DNA from: Skermanella stibiiresistens SB22
GTDB taxonomy: Bacteria; Pseudomonadota; Alphaproteobacteria; Azospirillales; Azospirillaceae
Assembly (NCBI RefSeq): GCF_000576635.1
Contig: NZ_AVFL01000003.1
Span: 292,011-356,010, forward strand
Direction: 5' to 3'
Length of the DNA stretch: 64,000 bases
Shown here piece by piece: positions 42,685 to 60,729 of the stretch. Both the position numbers and the translations under genes were made by a program. Under the pieces are notes generated by a model. That model did no database searches, was not told where the DNA came from, and worked only from the letters and a program-made list of their open reading frames with translations. The stretch's first letter is position 1. The number at the start of each line of letters is the position of its first letter.

Positions 42685-43731
42685 ATGGCCGTGTTTTCAA
42701 TGCGGGATTTCGATGGGCATGAGCAGATTATTTTCGCATCCGATCCAGAAACCGGATTGAGGGCGATCATCGCGATCCACGACACCTCGCGGGGACCGGC
42801 GTTGGGTGGATGCCGCATGTGGGACTACGCCAGCGAGGATCTGGCCGTCGAGGATGCCCTGCGCCTGTCGCGGGGCATGACCTACAAGAACGCGCTGGCC
42901 GATCTTCCCTTCGGAGGCGGCAAGTCCGTGATCATTGGAAACGCGCGGACGGCCAAGACGCCCGGCCTGATGGCGGCCATGGGCCGGGCCGTCGACCGGC
43001 TCGCCGGCCGCTACATCATCGCCGAGGATGTCGGAACCAGCGTCGACGACATGGCGGTCATCCGCGGCGTCACGCGTCATGTGGCCGGTTTGCGCGATGG
43101 CAGTGGCGATCCTTCCCCCGCGACGGCCCGGGGTGTCTTCGTCGGCATCAAGGCCGCCGTCCAGCACAGGCTGAGGCGGAACAGCCTGGACGGGTTGCGG
43201 GTCAGCGTCCAGGGGCTCGGCCATGTCGGCTGGGAGCTGTGCCGGCAACTCGCCGCCGAGGGTGCCCGCCTCTCGGTCAGCGATATCCGTACCGAGGCGG
43301 TCGAGCGGGCGGTGGTAAGCTTCGGCGCCACGCCTGTCGAGGCCGAGCGGATCTTCGATGTCGATGCGGATGTCTTCGCTCCCTGCGCCTTGGGTGCCGT
43401 GATCGATGATGGGACCCTTCCCCGCCTGAGGGCGGCCATCGTCGCCGGTTCCGCGAACAACCAGCTGGCGGAGGCGCGTCACGGGGCGGAATTGGCCCGT
43501 CGCGGCATCCTCTACGCCCCCGACTTCGTCATCAACGGGGGTGGCGTCATCAACATCAGCCACGAGGCCGGCGCTAATGGCTACGACCGGGCGGCGGCCT
43601 TCGCACACGTGGATCGGATCCACGATATCTTGCTGGATATCTTCAAGAGGGCCGATGCGGAGGGTGTGCCAACCAACCTCGCCGCCGACCGGATCGCCGA
43701 GGAACGTTTCCGCCCCTCAGGCATTTCATGA
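42685..43731 (+). CDS. Leucine/Glu-Leu-Phe-Val dehydrogenase family protein
   Basis: This 348-aa NAD-dependent amino-acid dehydrogenase interconverts branched-chain amino acids and 2-oxo acids. Motifs are RAIIAIHDTSRGPALGGCRMW, LSRGMTYKNALADLPFGGGKSVI with the catalytic Lys, YIIAEDVGTSVDDM and VSVQGLGHVGWELCRQL, the dinucleotide fold. INGGGVINI is conserved near the end. AGAAAGGGG sits 5 nt before the ATG. Leucine is the likeliest substrate by similarity to Bacillus enzymes, but phenylalanine or valine cannot be excluded. Confidence 0.88.
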   Translation: MAVFSMRDFDGHEQIIFASDPETGLRAIIAIHDTSRGPALGGCRMWDYASEDLAVEDALRLSRGMTYKNALADLPFGGGKSVIIGNARTAKTPGLMAAMGRAVDRLAGRYIIAEDVGTSVDDMAVIRGVTRHVAGLRDGSGDPSPATARGVFVGIKAAVQHRLRRNSLDGLRVSVQGLGHVGWELCRQLAAEGARLSVSDIRTEAVERAVVSFGATPVEAERIFDVDADVFAPCALGAVIDDGTLPRLRAAIVAGSANNQLAEARHGAELARRGILYAPDFVINGGGVINISHEAGANGYDRAAAFAHVDRIHDILLDIFKRADAEGVPTNLAADRIAEERFRPSGIS

Positions 43732-43779
43732 ATTCAAGCCGTGGCACACACGGCGATGCCAAGTTGAAACTGGGGAGGC

Positions 43780-44007
43780 TCACTCGGCCGCGATGGCGGC
43801 TTCCTCGTCGATCGGTGGAGAGCAGGTGTTCGCGCAGGCCAGGGCGCCGCGATGGTCGTTGACCATCTTTCGAACATAGGGAACGCATTTGCCGCATTGC
43901 GGCTTGCATCCCATGCAGTTGAACAGGCCAGCGGTGGTGCAAACGCCGCTGGCGAGTGCCTGCTTGACCTTCTTCTCGGTAAATCCGTGGCAGATGCAGA
44001 CATACAT
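43780..44007 (-). CDS. bfd: Bacterioferritin-associated ferredoxin Bfd
   Basis: This 75-aa [2Fe-2S] protein reduces ferric iron in bacterioferritin for release. The four Cys are visible in YVCICHGFTEKKV and CMGCKPQCGKC. The last 20 residues (CANTCSPPIDEEAAIAAE) are a longer tail with extra Cys. No bfr gene is adjacent. A TGA-N9-TCA iron-responsive site lies 44-58 nt upstream of the ATG, matching expected induction in iron shortage. Confidence 0.88.
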   Translation of the reverse strand: MYVCICHGFTEKKVKQALASGVCTTAGLFNCMGCKPQCGKCVPYVRKMVNDHRGALACANTCSPPIDEEAAIAAE

Positions 44008-44050
44008 GATCGTTCGAACCCAGCCAATGATGCTCCATGGTTAGAGCAGT

Positions 44051-44065
44051 TGAGAATGAGTGTCA
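44051..44065. promoter_or_regulatory. Iron-responsive operator (RirA-type IRO box)
   Basis: TGA-GAATGAGTG-TCA matches the TGA-N9-TCA core of IRO boxes bound by RirA. It lies upstream of bfd and overlaps the likely TTGACA -35 element on the minus strand. A Fur/Irr site is the alternative. Confidence 0.5.
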
Positions 44066-44232
44066 ATCGCCTAGTTGGTCCCTCGGTTGGAACTTGCCCG
44101 CCGCTGACGGGTTCGTTCCGGATAGTCAAATCATCGGCATCCCAGGAGTGAAGACTCCGCTAACGATCACCAGAAAAACGGCCAGCCCATAAGGCCGAAA
44201 TTGAAAGTGACACAAGGGAGGATCGACCAGCC

Positions 44233-45510
44233 ATGAGGAAAATTGTCGCGGTCGCGGCTCTTTCGACGGCCCTCGCCCTGGCCAACCCGGTATGGTCGCA
44301 GGATGCGAAGACCGTGGCGATTTCCTGCGGTTCGCTCGGCATCGAGTTCAAGGTCTGCGAAACCGGCGTCCAGGCTTGGTCCCAAGCCACCGGTCATCGC
44401 GTCCAGATGGTCTCGACCCCCAACGACAGCAACGAGAGGCTGGCGCTGTACCAGCAGTTGCTGGCGGCCAAATCCGCCGACATCGACGTCTTCCAGATCG
44501 ATGTGGTGTGGCCAGGCATCCTCGCCAACCACCTGATGGACCTTACCGACGTCATAGATCCGAAAACGCTGGAGCAACACTTTCCCGCCGTGGTCACCAA
44601 CGATATCGTCAATGGGCGTCTGGTGGCGATGCCCTGGTTCACCGACGCCGGGGTGTTCTATTACCGCAAGGATCTGCTGGAGAAATACGATCGTCCGGTG
44701 CCGTCCACCTGGCGCGAGATGACCGAGACGGCGCGCCTGATCCAGCAAGGCGAGCGGGCCGCCGGCAACGACCGCATGTGGGGCTATGTCTTCCAGGGAC
44801 GCGCCTTCGAGGGCCTAACGGTCAACGCGCTGGAATGGCTGGACAGCTTCAACGCCGGCACCATCGTCGATGCGGACGGCAAGATCACCGTCAACAATCC
44901 CCGCGCGGCCGACGCCATCACGCTGGCCGCGTCCTGGGTGAACGACGTGTCGCCCCAGGGCGTGATCAATTACAGCGAGGAGGAATGCCGTGGCGTCTTC
45001 CAGTCCGCCAACGCGGTCTTCATGCGCAACTGGCCTTACGCCTGGCCTTTGCTGAACGCGGAGGACAGCCCCGTGCGCGGAAAGGTCGCGGTGGCCCGAC
45101 TTCCCAAAGGAGGAGAGGACGGCAAGCATTCCGCCACCCTGGGCGGCTGGCAGCTCGCGGTCTCCAAGTACTCGCGCCATCCGAAGGAGGCGGCGGATCT
45201 TGTCCGCTATCTGACCAGCCGGGAGGAGCAGAAGCGCCGCGCCATCGTCGGCGGCTTCAACCCGACGATCGACGCGCTGTACAAGGACAAGGAGGTACTG
45301 GCAGCCAGCCCCTTCTTCGGCGACTTGTACGAAACCTTCGTCAACGCGGTGGCCCGGCCATCGCGGGTGACCGGCGTCCGTTATAACCAAGTCTCGGCCG
45401 AGTTCTGGAACGCGGTTCACGCGACGCTGTCCGGCGAAACCGACGCCAAGACCAGCCTGGCCGGTTTGGAGCGGACGCTCGACCGGGTCAGCCGCGGCGG
45501 GCGCTGGTAG
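44233..45510 (+). CDS. thuE: Sugar ABC transporter binding protein, ThuE-like
   Basis: This 425-aa periplasmic receptor has a signal peptide ending at NPVWSQDA. It has the MalE-type fold with VQMVSTPNDSNERLALYQQLLAA, DVFQIDVVWPGILA and WFTDAGVFYYRKDLLEKY. It resembles rhizobial trehalose/maltose receptor ThuE closely. It is the first gene of a four-gene import operon; no glycosidase gene is included. Confidence 0.85.
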   Translation: MRKIVAVAALSTALALANPVWSQDAKTVAISCGSLGIEFKVCETGVQAWSQATGHRVQMVSTPNDSNERLALYQQLLAAKSADIDVFQIDVVWPGILANHLMDLTDVIDPKTLEQHFPAVVTNDIVNGRLVAMPWFTDAGVFYYRKDLLEKYDRPVPSTWREMTETARLIQQGERAAGNDRMWGYVFQGRAFEGLTVNALEWLDSFNAGTIVDADGKITVNNPRAADAITLAASWVNDVSPQGVINYSEEECRGVFQSANAVFMRNWPYAWPLLNAEDSPVRGKVAVARLPKGGEDGKHSATLGGWQLAVSKYSRHPKEAADLVRYLTSREEQKRRAIVGGFNPTIDALYKDKEVLAASPFFGDLYETFVNAVARPSRVTGVRYNQVSAEFWNAVHATLSGETDAKTSLAGLERTLDRVSRGGRW

Positions 45511-45524
45511 GAGGGCGGGAAACC

Positions 45525-46505
45525 ATGACGACGCCATCGGTGACCCCCAGTTTCCCCCAACGTCCGACGGAAGGCGCCACCGCCACTCCCGCCACCGTCG
45601 CCGCCGCTCCAGGCATCTCGCGGCTGACCCGTCAGCGCCGCCGGGCGGCTTGGCTGTTCCTGGCGCCGATGCTGGCGGTGCTGGCCCTGGTGGCGGGCTG
45701 GCCGCTGGCGCGGACGATCTATTTCTCGTTCACCGACGCCACGCTGTACGACCTCGAATACCACGAGTTCATAGGCCTCCTGAACTTCTACTATCTGGCG
45801 ATCGACCCGCAGTGGTGGCGCGCCGTCTGGAACACGGTGTTCTTCGCGGTGATCTCCGTCAGCGTCGAGACGGTGCTGGGCATGATCATCGCCCTGACGC
45901 TGAACGCCCACATGCCCGGCCGGGGCTTGTTGCGGGCGGCGATGCTGATCCCCTGGGCGATCCCCACGGTCGTATCGGCGCAGATGTGGGGGTGGATGTA
46001 CCACGACCTGTATGGCGTGATTAACGAGATCTTCCTGTTCGTCGGCCTGATCGACACGCCGCGCGCCTGGATCGCCGATCCCAGCCTGTCGATCTACGCG
46101 GTGATCGCGGTCGATGTCTGGAAGACCACGCCCTTCATGACCTTGCTGATCCTGGCCGCCCTCCAGTTGCTGCCCGGCGAGGTCTATGAGGCGGCCAGGG
46201 TCGATGGCATCAATCCGGTCAAGGTCTTCTTCAAGGTGACCCTGCCCTTGATCAAGCCGGCCCTGATGGTGGCGATCATCTTCCGGACGCTGGACGCGCT
46301 CAGGATCTTCGACCTGATGTATGTGCTGACCGGCAACAGTAGGGCGACCGCGTCCATGTCGGTCTACGCGCGCCAGCAGTTGGTGGACTTCCAGGATGTC
46401 GGCTATGGCTCGGCCGCCGCGACCTTCCTGTTCCTGATCATCGCCGCCTTCACCGTGATCTACATCACCGTCGGCAAGGTGAACTTCGACCAGGGAGGCA
46501 AGTAG
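45525..46505 (+). CDS. thuF: Sugar ABC transporter permease, ThuF-like
   Basis: This 326-aa protein has a 45-residue basic/proline-rich N-tail followed by about six helices. It ends with the permease loop [27 protein letters not shown] (EAA motif). The middle has [21 protein letters not shown]. The gaps to the neighbours are 14 nt and 2 nt. It pairs with the following permease as heterodimer. Confidence 0.88.
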   Translation: MTTPSVTPSFPQRPTEGATATPATVAAAPGISRLTRQRRRAAWLFLAPMLAVLALVAGWPLARTIYFSFTDATLYDLEYHEFIGLLNFYYLAIDPQWWRAVWNTVFFAVISVSVETVLGMIIALTLNAHMPGRGLLRAAMLIPWAIPTVVSAQMWGWMYHDLYGVINEIFLFVGLIDTPRAWIADPSLSIYAVIAVDVWKTTPFMTLLILAALQLLPGEVYEAARVDGINPVKVFFKVTLPLIKPALMVAIIFRTLDALRIFDLMYVLTGNSRATASMSVYARQQLVDFQDVGYGSAAATFLFLIIAAFTVIYITVGKVNFDQGGK

Positions 46506-46507
46506 CC

Positions 46508-47341
<834 letters not shown>

Positions 47342-47374
47342 GCTTGATCGTAATTAGGGGAGGATGATCCGCGA

Positions 47375-48511
47375 ATGGCCGACGTCACGCTGCGCGACGT
47401 GCGCAAATCCTTCGGCGGTGTGGAGATCATCCACGGCGTCGACCTGGACATCAGGGACAACGAGTTCACCGTCTTCGTCGGGCCATCCGGCTGCGGCAAG
47501 TCCACCCTGCTCCGCCTGATCGCGGGGCTCGAGGACATCACCAGCGGGGAGATGACGATCGACGGTGTCAGGGTCAACGACCTGCCGCCCAAGGAACGCG
47601 GCATCTCCATGGTGTTCCAGAGCTACGCGCTCTACCCGCACATGACCGTCTACGACAACATGGCTTTCGGTCTGAAGCTGGCGAATTCCGGCAAGGACGC
47701 GATCAACCGCAAGGTCCGCGAGGCCGCCGGCACCCTTCAGATCGAGAGCCTGCTGGACCGCAAGCCGCGCGACCTGTCCGGCGGCCAGCGCCAGCGCGTC
47801 GCGATCGGCCGCGCCATCGTCCGCGAGCCCAAGGTCTTCCTGTTCGACGAGCCGCTGTCCAATCTGGACGCGGCGCTGCGGGTGCAGATGCGGATCGAGC
47901 TGGCCAAGCTGAAGGACGACCTCAACGCCACCATGGTCTATGTCACCCACGATCAGGTCGAGGCGATGACCCTGGCCGACAAGATCGTGGTGCTGCGCGC
48001 CGGCCATGTCGAGCAGGCGGGATCGCCGCTCGAACTTTACCACCACCCACGCAACCTGTTCGTCGCCGGCTTCATCGGCAGCCCCCGGATGAACCTGATC
48101 GAAACCAAGGTCGTCTCCACCGACCGCGACGGCGCCACCATCCAGATCCCTGGCGGAGACACCATGACGGTCCCGGCACAAGCCGCCGGCTTGGCTCACG
48201 GCGCTCCGGTCACGCTCGGCATCCGGCCCGAGCATCTGGTGGAGGCCGATCAAGGCGATACCATCTTGGACTGCACGGTTTTCGTGGTCGAGCGGCTGGG
48301 CGGCGAGACCTATTGCCATGTCAGGATCGCCGACGGCCAGACCCTCGTTCTCCGCACCGATGGCGAGACCACCGTCCGCCCCGGTGAGCCGATCCGTGTC
48401 GGCATCCCGGCGGCGGCCTGCCACCTGTTCGACCGCGACGGCATGGCCCTCCATCGCCTCCAACGCCACCCCCTCGCCGACCAGCCCCTGCCCCGCCACG
48501 CGATTGCTTGA
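47375..48511 (+). CDS. thuK: Sugar ABC transporter ATPase, ThuK/MalK-like
   Basis: This 378-aa ATPase has Walker A GPSGCGKST, Q-loop FQSYALYPHMTVYDN, signature LSGGQRQRVAIGRAI, Walker B FLFDEPLSNLDA and H-loop YVTHDQVEAMTLAD. A C-terminal TOBE-type regulatory domain follows, with TLGIRPEHL. The 20-residue C-terminal end (QPLPRHAIA) is longer than usual. It completes the ThuEFGK transporter. Confidence 0.9.
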   Translation: MADVTLRDVRKSFGGVEIIHGVDLDIRDNEFTVFVGPSGCGKSTLLRLIAGLEDITSGEMTIDGVRVNDLPPKERGISMVFQSYALYPHMTVYDNMAFGLKLANSGKDAINRKVREAAGTLQIESLLDRKPRDLSGGQRQRVAIGRAIVREPKVFLFDEPLSNLDAALRVQMRIELAKLKDDLNATMVYVTHDQVEAMTLADKIVVLRAGHVEQAGSPLELYHHPRNLFVAGFIGSPRMNLIETKVVSTDRDGATIQIPGGDTMTVPAQAAGLAHGAPVTLGIRPEHLVEADQGDTILDCTVFVVERLGGETYCHVRIADGQTLVLRTDGETTVRPGEPIRVGIPAAACHLFDRDGMALHRLQRHPLADQPLPRHAIA

Positions 48512-48584
48512 GGCGCGGCGCCGGTTGATCGCCGACGCCGCCTGGGCTATTCGAGCCCTCCGCCGCTCAGGAGCTTGAACCATC

Positions 48585-49670
48585 GTGTCAGACCCGATAC
48601 CGCAGACCGCCGACGGCGCGCCATTGGGTCAAGCAGGGGGGCTCCCGGTGGGCGAGGCCCTGGGCATGACCGGATATCTGGCGCCCGAGGGTTTCGTGGA
48701 TGATCTGGTCGCCGAGCTGGGCGACGTCGCGGTCGTACACGACCGGCTGGTGTTCGCTCCCGGTCCCGCGCGGCGGGTCGCCTGGGTGGAGAATGTCTGG
48801 CACGATCCAGTTCGGCTGCCGGTCGCCTCGATCAAGACGGCCGCCAAGGCGTTGCGCGGCATCCAGCGGAATTGGGCGCTCTATCCCGTGCGCCACCATG
48901 GCCGGGCCAAGCTGATCCAGGAACAGCTTCCCCACGTTTCGGCCAAGCCGCTGGTGTTCCCCACGCCAGCACCCCAGGCGCCGCTCGGATCGTGGATGAT
49001 GGAGAGCGAGACCTCAATCATCGCGGCGGCGCGCTGTTCCAGCCCGTTCCGCAACGGCGAGGTCGAATTCGTCGAGAACCGCACCGTGCCGCCAAACCGC
49101 GCCTATCTGAAGCTGTGGGAGGCACTGACCTTGGCCGGCACCATGCCCGGTCCCGGTTCCGTGGCGCTCGACCTCGGCTCCAGCCCGGGTGGCTGGACTT
49201 GGGTCCTGCATGAATTGGGAGCCCGCGTCATCAGCGTGGACAAGGCGCCCTTGGCGCCGGCCGTCGCGGCACTGCCGCGCGTCGATTTTCGGCGGGAGAG
49301 CGCGTTCGGCCTCGTGCCCCAGGAGATTGGCAAGGTCGATTGGCTCTGTTCCGACGTGATCTGCTATCCCGAGCGCCTGCTCCGCCTGATCCATGGCTGG
49401 CTCGACAGCGGGCTCTGCCGCAACTTCATCTGCACCATCAAGTTCCAAGGGCCGACGGACCACGCGGCCACCCGAGAGTTCGCTGAAATTCCCGGTAGCC
49501 GCGTCCTGCATCTGCACCACAACAAGCACGAGCTGACGTGGATGCTGGTGGCCCCTCCGCCAGCGCCGGGATCCGCCAGCGCCGGGATCCGTCAGTGCAT
49601 GACGCCGTCCCACACCCATTCCGCCACGACCAGTTCCGCCTGTCGGGGCATGGATGCTGGATGGTGGTAG
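48585..49670 (+). CDS. RlmM-like FtsJ-fold 2'-O-methyltransferase with altered C-terminus
   Basis: This 361-aa protein has a SAM site VALDLGSSPGGWTWVLHELG, then DWLCSDVICYPE, CTIKFQG and NKHELTWML. Together with an upstream Lys these are the K-D-K-E catalytic residues of rRNA 2'-O-methyltransferases. The first 120 residues match a THUMP-like RNA-binding part. After VAPPPAPGS the frame is shifted by a 16-bp tandem duplication (49558-49589). The resulting tail of about 30 residues (SASAGIRQCMTPSH start) looks non-native and reads antisense to the next gene. Without one copy the protein would end within 5 residues. Confidence 0.8.
   Translation: MSDPIPQTADGAPLGQAGGLPVGEALGMTGYLAPEGFVDDLVAELGDVAVVHDRLVFAPGPARRVAWVENVWHDPVRLPVASIKTAAKALRGIQRNWALYPVRHHGRAKLIQEQLPHVSAKPLVFPTPAPQAPLGSWMMESETSIIAAARCSSPFRNGEVEFVENRTVPPNRAYLKLWEALTLAGTMPGPGSVALDLGSSPGGWTWVLHELGARVISVDKAPLAPAVAALPRVDFRRESAFGLVPQEIGKVDWLCSDVICYPERLLRLIHGWLDSGLCRNFICTIKFQGPTDHAATREFAEIPGSRVLHLHHNKHELTWMLVAPPPAPGSASAGIRQCMTPSHTHSATTSSACRGMDAGWW
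49558..49589. repeat. 16-bp tandem duplication in the methyltransferase gene
   Basis: CGCCAGCGCCGGGATC occurs twice in tandem (49558-49573, 49574-49589). Because 16 is not a multiple of three, the duplication shifts the reading frame of the methyltransferase gene near its end. Confidence 0.9.
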
Positions 49671-49816
49671 CGATAGACCGCGATCGCCGCCTCGAAGGCA
49701 TAGCGTTCCGGCTGGCCGCAGCGCCGTAACTCGCTGTAGGCTCGCTGGACTGCGGGACGGCAGCACGACTCCTCGCTGTCACAAACCGACTTATTCCTCA
49801 GGGGCCGCTCGCTCAT
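49592..49816 (-). CDS. Small conserved hypothetical protein, 74 aa
   Basis: This 74-aa protein has a Cys-containing start (NKSVCDSEESCCRPAVQRAY) and a helical core ELRRCGQPERYAFEAAIAVY, then YHHPASMPRQAELVVAEWV and the end VMH. The pattern RAY-E-R-G-P-A-A-VYR-HHP is known to me from short alphaproteobacterial proteins of unknown role. It overlaps the shifted tail of the methyltransferase gene by 79 nt but would only touch the original stop. Confidence 0.6.
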   Translation of the reverse strand: MSERPLRNKSVCDSEESCCRPAVQRAYSELRRCGQPERYAFEAAIAVYRYHHPASMPRQAELVVAEWVWDGVMH

Positions 49817-49850
49817 CGTTCGCTCCGCCGAAACAGGGTTTGGAGGTCCG

Positions 49851-50315
49851 TCATTTTGTGGTGCGCCGCGCGGAGCCATCCAGCGGCACGCCATATAACT
49901 CCAGCCGGTGACCAAGGAGCTTGAAGCCCAGTTCGGCCGCTATCCGCTCCTTTATGCCCTCCAGCTCGTCGCTGTGGAACTCGGTCACCTCGCCGGTCTG
50001 CACGTTGATCAGGTGATGATGATGCTCCTCGCGCGTTTCCTCGAACCGCGCGCGACCATCGCCAAAATCCAGCCGCTCGATGGCGCCGGCCTCCTCCAGC
50101 AGGCGGACGGTCCGATAGACCGTGGCGATGCTGATCTTGCCGTCGATGTCCGCCGCCCGCTTGTAGACCTGCTCCACGTCGGGATGATCCGTCGCGGCCG
50201 ACAAGACGCGTGAGATCACGCGGCGCTGGTCGGTCATCTTCAAACCCTTGTCGATGCATAGCTGTTCGAGGCGCGACAGCATGTGGGCTTCGTCTTTTGG
50301 CAGTCTGTTCATCAT
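49851..50315 (-). CDS. fur: Fur family iron (or manganese) responsive repressor
   Basis: This 154-aa winged-helix metalloregulator has an N-terminal domain KGLKMTDQRRVISRVLSAATDHPDVEQVYKRA and SIATVYRTVRLLEEAGAI. The dimerisation/metal half is FEETREEHHHHLINVQTGEV and EFHSDELEGIKERIAAELGF. It fits the Fur/Mur branch of alphaproteobacteria, where Fur often responds to manganese while RirA and Irr handle iron. Two adjacent ATG codons (50315, 50312) are both possible starts. Confidence 0.8.
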   Translation of the reverse strand: MMNRLPKDEAHMLSRLEQLCIDKGLKMTDQRRVISRVLSAATDHPDVEQVYKRAADIDGKISIATVYRTVRLLEEAGAIERLDFGDGRARFEETREEHHHHLINVQTGEVTEFHSDELEGIKERIAAELGFKLLGHRLELYGVPLDGSARRTTK

Positions 50316-50595
50316 CGATCCAAGCCGTCAAACCGCGTCATCACGAGATCCCGTCACCGCCAGCCTGACGTGGCTGGACCGTATGACGAACGCGTGAAGG
50401 AAATCATAGGCTCAGATCGCGTCGCAGCACCAGTCCGCGCGGCTCCTAAACCCCATGCGGCGGATTCCCGCAGTGCGGCATACCGTACATGGATGGTAAG
50501 CCGCTCCTTCCTCCGGAAAAGGCCGCTATGCTGACCATCATGGGAGCGGTAGGCTAAGCGTTGACGAGCTTTGCTGTTTTCCCCGGGCATCAATC

Positions 50596-50955
50596 ATGGC
50601 CAGCAACATCGACTTGGGTCTCAGCACGCTGGAAGTCCTCGCGATCGAGGCGTTCAGGAAGCGGATGAATGACGTGTATGGTATCCGGTTCAAGGGAATC
50701 GTCCTCTTCGGCAGTCGCGCGCGGCGCGATCATCATCCCGATAGCGACCTCGATCTCGGGGTCGTCCTGTCCAGCCCAATCAAGGACTTGGTCGGCGAAG
50801 CCCTCATCATGGCCGATGCCGCGTTCGACGTCTTGTTGGCTCATGACATCCATATCCAGCCGATGCCGGTCGAGGATGGCAGCTTGGAAGAGCCGGAAGC
50901 GCATCCAATCCCTCACTTGACCCGCCGCATGGCGGCGGAAGGCATCCGCCTTTGA
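50596..50955 (+). CDS. Minimal nucleotidyltransferase (MNT) antitoxin-like protein
   Basis: This 119-aa protein has GIVLFGSRARRDHHPDSDLDLGVVL, with the GS plus D-x-D pattern of MNT nucleotidyltransferases. Such proteins AMPylate and neutralise their HEPN partner. The stop overlaps the HEPN start as TTGA. The pair sits between fur and rpoC. Base composition is slightly lower in G+C than rpoC. Confidence 0.85.
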   Translation: MASNIDLGLSTLEVLAIEAFRKRMNDVYGIRFKGIVLFGSRARRDHHPDSDLDLGVVLSSPIKDLVGEALIMADAAFDVLLAHDIHIQPMPVEDGSLEEPEAHPIPHLTRRMAAEGIRL

Positions 50956-51338
50956 ATGACGCCGGATCACTTGTGGCGAAGGCGGAACGAGCGATCGCGT
51001 CCGCCCGCTTGCTCCTTGATGAGGGAGATCTGGAGGGTGCGACCAATCGGGCCTACTACGCCGCGTTGCATGCGGCGGGAGCGGCTCTCGCCCTTTCCGG
51101 AGTGCTACCGGAGACGACCAAGTCCCACAGCACCGTGATCGGCCTTTTCGGCAAACATATCGTACTGGCGGGACGGATGGATGCCGATCATGGGCGTTTG
51201 CTCAATCGATCGCATCAACTGCGCACCCTCGCCGACTACGATGTTGGCGCGATCGACCTCCTCAACGTCGATCAAGTGGTGTCAGGTTCCGAATTGTTCG
51301 TCCTGGCGGTGGGAAGGCTGAAACAACAAGGCGGCTGA
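50952..51338 (+). CDS. HEPN domain toxin-like protein
   Basis: This 128-aa helical protein carries ATNRAYYAALHAAGAALALSG and RSHQLRTLADYDVGA, typical of HEPN proteins paired with MNT. The canonical R-x4-6-H ribonuclease motif is not clear; an R-x-x-A-D-Y takes its place, so RNase activity is uncertain. TTG start at 50952 is coupled to the MNT stop. A bidirectional terminator follows 36 nt later. Confidence 0.82.
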   Translation: MNDAGSLVAKAERAIASARLLLDEGDLEGATNRAYYAALHAAGAALALSGVLPETTKSHSTVIGLFGKHIVLAGRMDADHGRLLNRSHQLRTLADYDVGAIDLLNVDQVVSGSELFVLAVGRLKQQGG

Positions 51339-51373
51339 GCGTCTTCTTCGATCGGAAGGCCGAGAAGCCACAT

Positions 51374-51410
51374 GAAAAAAGGCCGCCCCGGTTTCCCGGA
51401 GCGGCCTTTT
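51374..51410. terminator. Bidirectional terminator between HEPN gene and rpoC
   Basis: A 10-bp stem AAAAGGCCGC/GCGGCCTTTT (51377-51386 and 51401-51410) with inner CCGG pairing has T-runs on both strands. It ends the rpoBC transcript on the minus strand and the MNT/HEPN transcript on the plus strand. Confidence 0.9.
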
Positions 51411-51444
51411 CCAGTCACGTCACGAAGACGTCCGTGCCAGTGGC

Positions 51445-55698
<4,254 letters not shown>

Positions 55699-55851
55699 TC
55701 AGGTATCCGCCGTCTGATTATGTCGCGAACAACAGCCCGCCGGCCATGTTCCATCAGTCAATCGTGGCGCCGTGAAGGCGCCGGTCGGTCAAGTCCCGGG
55801 CGGGCGCGGACGGAGGTGGCACAGGCCACCCCCGCCCCGGACCACCAAAGG

Positions 55852-60042
<4,191 letters not shown>

Positions 60043-60226
60043 GGATGCCCCTCGTAGACTCATCCGATTTATGCGTCCCTAAGAGACGCGAATCGGTGCG
60101 GCAGCCTTACCGTTAACCTTACGGAAGGTTGCGCACCGTATACTATGTCGTGTCCGTCGTCGCGTGCCGCGCGGGGATAACCGCGCGCCACATGACTTTC
60201 GTCAGAAAACGCATACAACGCCATTC

Positions 60227-60260
60227 GACGGCATGATCCCCTTTCGAGGATCAGGCCGTC
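60227..60260 (-). promoter_or_regulatory. Hairpin in the rplL-rpoB spacer (attenuator/processing site)
   Basis: GACGGCATGATCC (60227-60239) and GGATCAGGCCGTC (60248-60260) form a 13-bp stem with one mismatch and an 8-nt loop. No U-run follows. It occupies the place of the partial attenuator and RNase III site known between rplL and rpoB in other bacteria. Confidence 0.6.
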
Positions 60261-60303
60261 GTCAAGCGCTTGGATGCGAACTCTGTCGTTCAGCAAGACG
60301 GTC

Positions 60304-60678
<375 letters not shown>

Positions 60679-60729
60679 TTTGAACTCCGTTTTTGAAAGC
60701 TTGAACTTCTGTTTAGATCGTAAGGAGGC

